Origin: Bifidobacterium breve | GTDB taxonomy: Bacteria > Bacteroidota > Bacteroidia > Cytophagales > UBA9547 | Direction: 5' to 3' | DNA: 10,921 bases | Assembly (NCBI GenBank): GCA_943325655.2 | Contig: CALPQG020000047.1 | Location: 1 to 10,921 of the forward strand | In this document: positions 7,074 to 10,921 of the stretch, one piece after another | Layout of the letters: the number at the start of each line of letters is the position of its first letter | How positions within the stretch are numbered: position 1 is the stretch's first letter | Translations under genes and position numbers: made by a program | The notes under the pieces: generated by a model | Seen by the model: only the letters and a program-made list of their open reading frames with translations | Databases searched by the model: none | What the model was told of the DNA's origin: nothing

Positions 7074-7418
7074 ATGAGAGAAACAGAAATAAAATTTACC
7101 ATACATCTTGACAATCAAAATGTTCCTGAAAAAATAGTTTGGGATGCTACAGATAAACCTGAAGATGGATTTGAAGAAACCAAAGCAATTGGTATTTCCA
7201 TTTGGGATGCAAAACAAAAAGGTGCTTTGCGTATTGATTTGTGGACCAATGAACTTGAAGTTGGTGAAATGAAACGCTTTTGCATTGAGTCTGTAGGCGG
7301 TATGGCTGAAACCATTTTAGGTGCAACTGGTGATAAAGTGATGCGCGATTTAATGATTGACTGCGTTACTAAAATGGCGAAACATTTAGAAGAAGAAGAG
7401 AAAAAAGAACAAAATTAA
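7074..7418 (+). CDS. gldC: Gliding motility protein GldC
   Basis: A 114-residue protein recognised as GldC, a small soluble accessory protein of Bacteroidota gliding motility that is restricted to the phylum. Visible features are the N-terminal EIKFTIHLDNQNVPEKIVW, a central GISIWDAKQKGALRIDLWT, a helical part with VGEMKRFCIES, and a Lys/Glu-rich C-terminus. There is no signal peptide. In Flavobacterium, gldC lies beside gldB, and a nearby nadE is familiar from related genomes; here gldB is absent and the M48 protease stands upstream. GldC occurs in many non-gliding Bacteroidota too, so it does not by itself show gliding. A hairpin terminator follows directly. Confidence 0.92.
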   Translation: MRETEIKFTIHLDNQNVPEKIVWDATDKPEDGFEETKAIGISIWDAKQKGALRIDLWTNELEVGEMKRFCIESVGGMAETILGATGDKVMRDLMIDCVTKMAKHLEEEEKKEQN

Positions 7419-7466
7419 AATTGTTTCATGGTATCATTCATCTACCATGAAACGATTTTTATTTTT
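7417..7466 (+). terminator. Intrinsic terminator between gldC and nadE
   Basis: A 17-pair stem: 7417-7433 pairs with 7443-7459, with a single T-G wobble, around a 9-base loop, followed by further T residues to 7466. It starts at the gldC stop codon. An upstream ATG at 7447 in the nadE frame sits inside the right arm of this stem, which is strong evidence against that start. Confidence 0.85.
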
Positions 7467-7500
7467 TAATATAATTTTTAATGAAGCCTATCACAAGAAT

Positions 7501-9315
7501 ATGAAAATAGCTGGAGCAGCCCTGAATCAAACCCCTTTAGATTGGGATACGAATTTGAGTAATATCAAAGAAGCTATTGAACAAGCAAAAAGTCAGGAGG
7601 TTCGGGTGCTTTGTTTGCCAGAGCTTTGTATCACTGCTTATGGCTGTGAAGATTTGTTTTTAAGTGATTGGTTGGTAGAGGAAGCCTTGTCACATTTGCC
7701 GAAAATTGTAGCTTTATGTAACAATATTACGGTGAGTGTTGGGTTGCCGATTCGAAAAAATAATGTGCTCTATAATTGTGCTTGTTTGATTGACAATGCT
7801 GAAATTATTGGATTTACGGCAAAACAATTTTTGGCCAATGATGGCGTGCATTATGAACCTCGGTGGTTTAATCCTTGGCCTGCAGATAGGGTAGAAGCAT
7901 TTCTTTTTCAAGGAAAAGAATATCCTTTTGGAGATGTAATTTATGATTTACATGGAATCAAGCTAGGTTTTGAAATTTGTGAAGATGCCTGGAGAACCGA
8001 AACGCGTCCTGCCATCAGGCACCAACTTAAAGGAGTAAACTTAATTTTAAATCCAAGTGCCAGTCATTTTTCATTTGGTAAATCGGAGTTAAGGGAACAG
8101 TTGGTCAAAAGCAGTTCATTGCAATTTTCCTGTACTTATTTGTATGCCAATCTATTAGGAAATGAAGCCGGTAGAATTGTTTATGACGGTGAAATTTTAA
8201 TGGCACAACAAGGGAAATTGATCCAGCGAAATACAAGGTTGTCGTACAAAAATGTAAACCTGGTTGTTGCTGAAGTTGATATCCTGGAACATCACCATAC
8301 CGTTTGTGAGCCGTTAAATAGTGATGAAAAAGACAAAGAAACTGAGTTTGCCAAAGCTTGTTCTTTGGCTTTGTTCGATTACCTGCGTAAAAGTAAATGC
8401 AAAGCTTTTGTGCTTTCCTTAAGTGGTGGTGCCGATTCTTCAGTCTGCGCTGTGCTTGTTGCCGAGTTAATCAGAAGAGGCGTAGCTGAATTAGGAATAG
8501 CAGCTTTTTGTAAGAAAATCAACAGAAATACGACCGAATTGGCCATTCTTCAAAAAGAACTTTTAATCACCGCGTATCAGTCTACCAGAAATTCTGGTTA
8601 TGCTACCTTGCAATCTGCTCAAGGTTTAGCCGCTTCTTTGGGTGCTACATTTTACAAGTGGTTTATCGATGAAGAAGTGGAAAGTTATTCTCATAAAATT
8701 GAAAATGTTCTTGGTCGAAAATTGACATGGGAAACCGATGATATTGCCCTGCAAAATATTCAAGCCAGAGGTCGTGCTCCCATTATTTGGATGCTGACCA
8801 ATATTGTTGGCGGATTATTAATTACCACTTCGAATAGGAGTGAAGGAGATGTTGGATATGCCACCATGGATGGTGATATGGCTGGAAGTTTAGCCCCTAT
8901 TGCTGGGGTTGACAAAGCTTATTTGCAGGAATGGTTGGTATGGGCCGAAAAAAACTTGGGCTATACCGGTCTTAAATATGTGAATAATTTGAAGCCATCC
9001 GCAGAGCTACGACCACAGGAAAATGAACAGACGGACGAAACCGATTTGATGCCTTACTCCATTATGAAAGCCATTGAATTGGAAGCCATTAGGAATAGAA
9101 AATCTCCTCAGGAAGTTATTGATATTTTAAAATTGAAACAACTGGAAGATGAACGAACATTAATCATTCATGTCAATAAATTTTTCAGGTTATGGGCTAT
9201 GAATCAATGGAAAAGAGAACGTGCTGCTCCTTCATTTATGCTGGATGATTTCAATGTTGATCCAAGAAGCTGGTGTCGTTTCCCTATTTTAAATGGTGGA
9301 TTTAAAAGGGTATAG
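7501..9315 (+). CDS. nadE: Glutamine-dependent NAD+ synthetase
   Basis: A 604-residue enzyme that makes NAD+ from deamido-NAD+, ATP and glutamine. The N-terminal nitrilase-type glutaminase domain (about 1-280) carries the triad Glu41 (in LPELC), Lys108 (in TAKQF) and Cys160 (in EICEDAW). The C-terminal synthetase domain has the PP-loop SGGADSS at 308-314 and TSNRSEGDVGYATMDGD further on. The frame is open back to an ATG at 7447, but that codon lies in a terminator stem and the extra 18 residues do not resemble the family; MKIAGAALNQ at 7501 is the usual nitrilase start. It probably has its own promoter between 7467 and 7500, though I could not identify a clear one. Confidence 0.96.
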   Translation: MKIAGAALNQTPLDWDTNLSNIKEAIEQAKSQEVRVLCLPELCITAYGCEDLFLSDWLVEEALSHLPKIVALCNNITVSVGLPIRKNNVLYNCACLIDNAEIIGFTAKQFLANDGVHYEPRWFNPWPADRVEAFLFQGKEYPFGDVIYDLHGIKLGFEICEDAWRTETRPAIRHQLKGVNLILNPSASHFSFGKSELREQLVKSSSLQFSCTYLYANLLGNEAGRIVYDGEILMAQQGKLIQRNTRLSYKNVNLVVAEVDILEHHHTVCEPLNSDEKDKETEFAKACSLALFDYLRKSKCKAFVLSLSGGADSSVCAVLVAELIRRGVAELGIAAFCKKINRNTTELAILQKELLITAYQSTRNSGYATLQSAQGLAASLGATFYKWFIDEEVESYSHKIENVLGRKLTWETDDIALQNIQARGRAPIIWMLTNIVGGLLITTSNRSEGDVGYATMDGDMAGSLAPIAGVDKAYLQEWLVWAEKNLGYTGLKYVNNLKPSAELRPQENEQTDETDLMPYSIMKAIELEAIRNRKSPQEVIDILKLKQLEDERTLIIHVNKFFRLWAMNQWKRERAAPSFMLDDFNVDPRSWCRFPILNGGFKRV

Positions 9316-9398
9316 GTTGGTTGGGTTGTAATCAAAAATAATCACTAAATTTATTTTAATCACATTTTTGATATTTGTTTAAATTAGGTTTAAACAAA

Positions 9399-9436
9399 AA
9401 AAACATCTCGACAAAATTTTGTGTCGAGACGTTTTT
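9399..9436. terminator. Bidirectional terminator between nadE and the Crp/Fnr gene
   Basis: An imperfect hairpin: 9399-9404 with 9431-9436, one A-C mismatch, then TCTCGACA at 9406-9413 with TGTCGAGA at 9422-9429. T runs lie at the 3' side on both strands. It lies 84 bases after the nadE stop and 34 bases after the regulator stop on the other strand, so it can serve both convergent genes. Confidence 0.85.
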
Positions 9437-9469
9437 AAAATTGCTATATAAAAATGGTTTGTTGGATTT

Positions 9470-10183
9470 TTACCCGTAAAAGTCTGCTATTTTCGCCAAG
9501 CCTTTGGGATTTAGAATAATGATTTTTTTACCTTCAGTGGCAATGAGTTGTTCAACTTTAAATTCTGCCAATAGCCGGATGACGGTTTCTGTGGCGGTTC
9601 CAACAATGTTGGCTAAATCTTCTCTGGACAAGGCAATATCAATCATTTGGCTGCCACTGGTTTCCATGCTGTAGGTTTCTTTTAAGAGCAATAACGTCGT
9701 TGCTAAGCGTTCACGCACAGATTTTTGAGCCAGGTTGATTATTTTACTTTCTAGTATTCCCATTTCATGACAAACAGATTTCATAAGTTTTTTCACAAAT
9801 TGATGGTCTTCCAAAAAAACTTTCATGAAATCAGCTTTGGGCACAAAACAAATTTTAGCATCTTCCAAAGCCATGGCTGAGGCTGCGTATAATTCTTCAC
9901 TCAATAAAGCCCTGTAACCAAGAAAATCTCCGGGTTTTCCGAAGTTGATGATTTGTTCTTTGCCTTGGGAGCCATCTTTGTAAATTTTTATTTTTCCCTC
10001 ATTCACACAAAATAAACCTAAAGGGCGCGTGCCTTCATAAAAAATGACCTGTCCTTTTTTATATTTTGTACAGGTTTTGTTTTCGGAAATAGTGCAAAGA
10101 TGGTCGTCAGAAAGGTCTTTAAATAATGAATTGTTTCGGCTATGACACTCCTCGCAGGAAACGGATTCTACTTTTTTTAGCAT
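9470..10183 (-). CDS. Crp/Fnr-family transcriptional regulator, FNR-like with Cys residues
   Basis: A 237-residue regulator. The N-terminus has Cys10-x2-Cys13, then Cys30 and Cys38; a cNMP-binding-type beta-roll covers about 40-125 and a long dimerisation helix about 127-150. The C-terminal winged helix-turn-helix has the recognition helix TATETVIRLL (196-205), with Glu199 and Arg203 as in FNR. By hand alignment Cys10, Cys13 and Cys112 match E. coli FNR Cys20, Cys23 and Cys122, while the Cys29 position is Ser19. Oxygen sensing through a Fe-S cluster is therefore possible but not shown. Such regulators control cbb3 oxidase and micro-oxic genes in many bacteria, and a fixH-containing cluster lies at the other end of the window. 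It is divergent from dapD across 223 bases. Confidence 0.9.
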   Translation of the reverse strand: MLKKVESVSCEECHSRNNSLFKDLSDDHLCTISENKTCTKYKKGQVIFYEGTRPLGLFCVNEGKIKIYKDGSQGKEQIINFGKPGDFLGYRALLSEELYAASAMALEDAKICFVPKADFMKVFLEDHQFVKKLMKSVCHEMGILESKIINLAQKSVRERLATTLLLLKETYSMETSGSQMIDIALSREDLANIVGTATETVIRLLAEFKVEQLIATEGKKIIILNPKGLAKIADFYG

Positions 10184-10272
10184 AATGTTAGACGTTAAAG
10201 ATTTAAAAGAAATGTTTAAGAAAATCGATTGAAAAACTGATTTAAAATAGATGACACAAAGTAGCTTATTAT

Positions 10273-10286
10273 TTGATTCATGTCAA
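10273..10286. promoter_or_regulatory. Candidate FNR-type operator upstream of the regulator and dapD
   Basis: TTGATTCATGTCAA matches the FNR consensus TTGATnnnnATCAA at 9 of 10 defined bases. It is 89 bases upstream of the regulator start and 120 bases upstream of the dapD start. The octamer TGTCAAGA from its right part recurs at 10328-10335. Autoregulation is the simplest reading; the match could also be chance in AT-rich DNA. Confidence 0.45.
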
Positions 10287-10406
10287 GAATTAACTTTATT
10301 TTTTTATATTAAATATTGAAATTTATTTGTCAAGATATTGAAGACTTAAAACTTTATTATTTGATAGTTTACTGTTATTTTTACCAATTGAACAACTAAA
10401 AATGCT

Positions 10407-10921
10407 ATGCCAGTAACAAAAGAATTATTTAAAGCACACGTTTCTAAAATTGAAAACCAAGCGGATTACCAAAAACCAATTGCTTTTGCTTTAGGAATTA
10501 GAAGAAGCAAAGAGGGGAAAACCTTGGATGTTTTTTACCCACACATCAATTATAATTCAGCTTTTGGTACTGCTGCATTATTGTTAGAAGCTACTGGATA
10601 TAAAAGCAATGCGAATGGGTTTTCGGTAGTGAGTAAAGCACAATTGGCACAGGTTTTTGATAATTTTAAAGCCTTTCACGATGAAATTGATAGTCATCCA
10701 AACGTTGTAGTGGTTAAAAATTTATTGGATGCTCCAGCGGTAAACCATGCATATTATAAAGTTGACGTAGTTGCTTATTTCTTTTTCGAGAATGAATCGG
10801 CAGTTTCATCGGCTGAAGAAGGGTATTTCAAATTGCAATGTTTGTCTCAGTTGTTGGTAAAACCTCATCACATCAAACTTGATGGTGTTTTTGGGAAATT
10901 AAACAACATTGCATGGTCCAA
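10407..10921 (+). CDS. dapD: Tetrahydrodipicolinate N-succinyltransferase, 5' part
   Basis: The first 171 codons and two bases of the next codon are present; the frame runs off the right edge. The product resembles the DapD type known from pseudomonads and actinobacteria: GIRRSKEGKTLDVFYP near the start, and KLQCLSQLLVKPHHIKLDG followed by VFGKLNNIAWS at the edge, which corresponds to the strongly conserved LHLLSHR-KPH-LDGIFG-NNVAW region. DapD succinylates tetrahydrodipicolinate on the way to diaminopimelate and lysine. The left-handed beta-helix acyltransferase part would lie beyond the window. An earlier ATG at 10402 is in another frame and stops after four codons, so 10407 is the start. 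Confidence 0.88.
   Translation, partial: MPVTKELFKAHVSKIENQADYQKPIAFALGIRRSKEGKTLDVFYPHINYNSAFGTAALLLEATGYKSNANGFSVVSKAQLAQVFDNFKAFHDEIDSHPNVVVVKNLLDAPAVNHAYYKVDVVAYFFFENESAVSSAEEGYFKLQCLSQLLVKPHHIKLDGVFGKLNNIAWS

Noticed and set aside
7447..7500. Upstream ATG start adding 18 residues to NadE
   Set aside because: The codon lies inside the terminator stem, and the family N-terminus begins at 7501.
10402..10416. ATG at 10402 as the dapD start
   Set aside because: It is in a different frame and meets a stop after four codons; the ATG at 10407 leads into the conserved protein.

Overview
The window looks like a chromosomal segment from a member of the Bacteroidota, probably an environmental, respiring one. 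The evidence is AT-rich sequence, starts without Shine-Dalgarno sites, TAnnTTTG-like -7 boxes (TAAATTTG) before two genes, and lineage-typical genes: gliding protein GldC, a DUF3276/PUR-type nucleic-acid-binding protein, a FixH plus TauE/SafE pair from a cbb3 oxidase cluster, and a Cys-containing Crp/Fnr regulator. I cannot name a genus. No rRNA, tRNA or CRISPR array is visible.

Layout. (1) 1-1277: a 14/15-bp tandem repeat runs off the left edge and stops 4 bases before fixH. FixH is followed by a HCxGMCG membrane protein of the TauE/SafE (DsbD_2) type; together they look like the 3' end of a cytochrome cbb3 oxidase assembly operon. (2) 1278-1884: a long non-coding stretch carrying a 375-bp MITE-like element with 15-bp perfect terminal inverted repeats and a 6-bp target duplication, then an intrinsic terminator. 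(3) 1885-4376, minus strand: a DUF3276 gene, the ATPase gene ychF and a lone cas6 with no array or other cas gene in sight. (4) 4499-6159, plus strand: an RlpA-like cell-wall protein with a SPOR domain, overlapping by one base a DUF58 (vWA-like) gene. (5) 6231-9315, plus strand: an M48 metalloprotease lipoprotein, gldC, and a glutamine-dependent NAD+ synthetase. A strong hairpin terminator between gldC and nadE fixes the nadE start at 7501. (6) 9399-10921: a shared terminator, a Crp/Fnr regulator on the minus strand, and, divergently, the 5' part of dapD (lysine/diaminopimelate synthesis), cut by the right edge.

The two ends may be linked: fixH and the TauE/SafE gene serve a high-affinity oxidase, and the Crp/Fnr protein is the kind of regulator that controls such oxidases. 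A 9-of-10 match to the FNR box lies in the regulator's own upstream region. The least expected items are the solitary cas6 downstream of ychF, the complete MITE with its target duplication, the minisatellite abutting the fixH start, and the regulator's three-Cys-plus-Ser arrangement at the FNR cluster-ligand positions.
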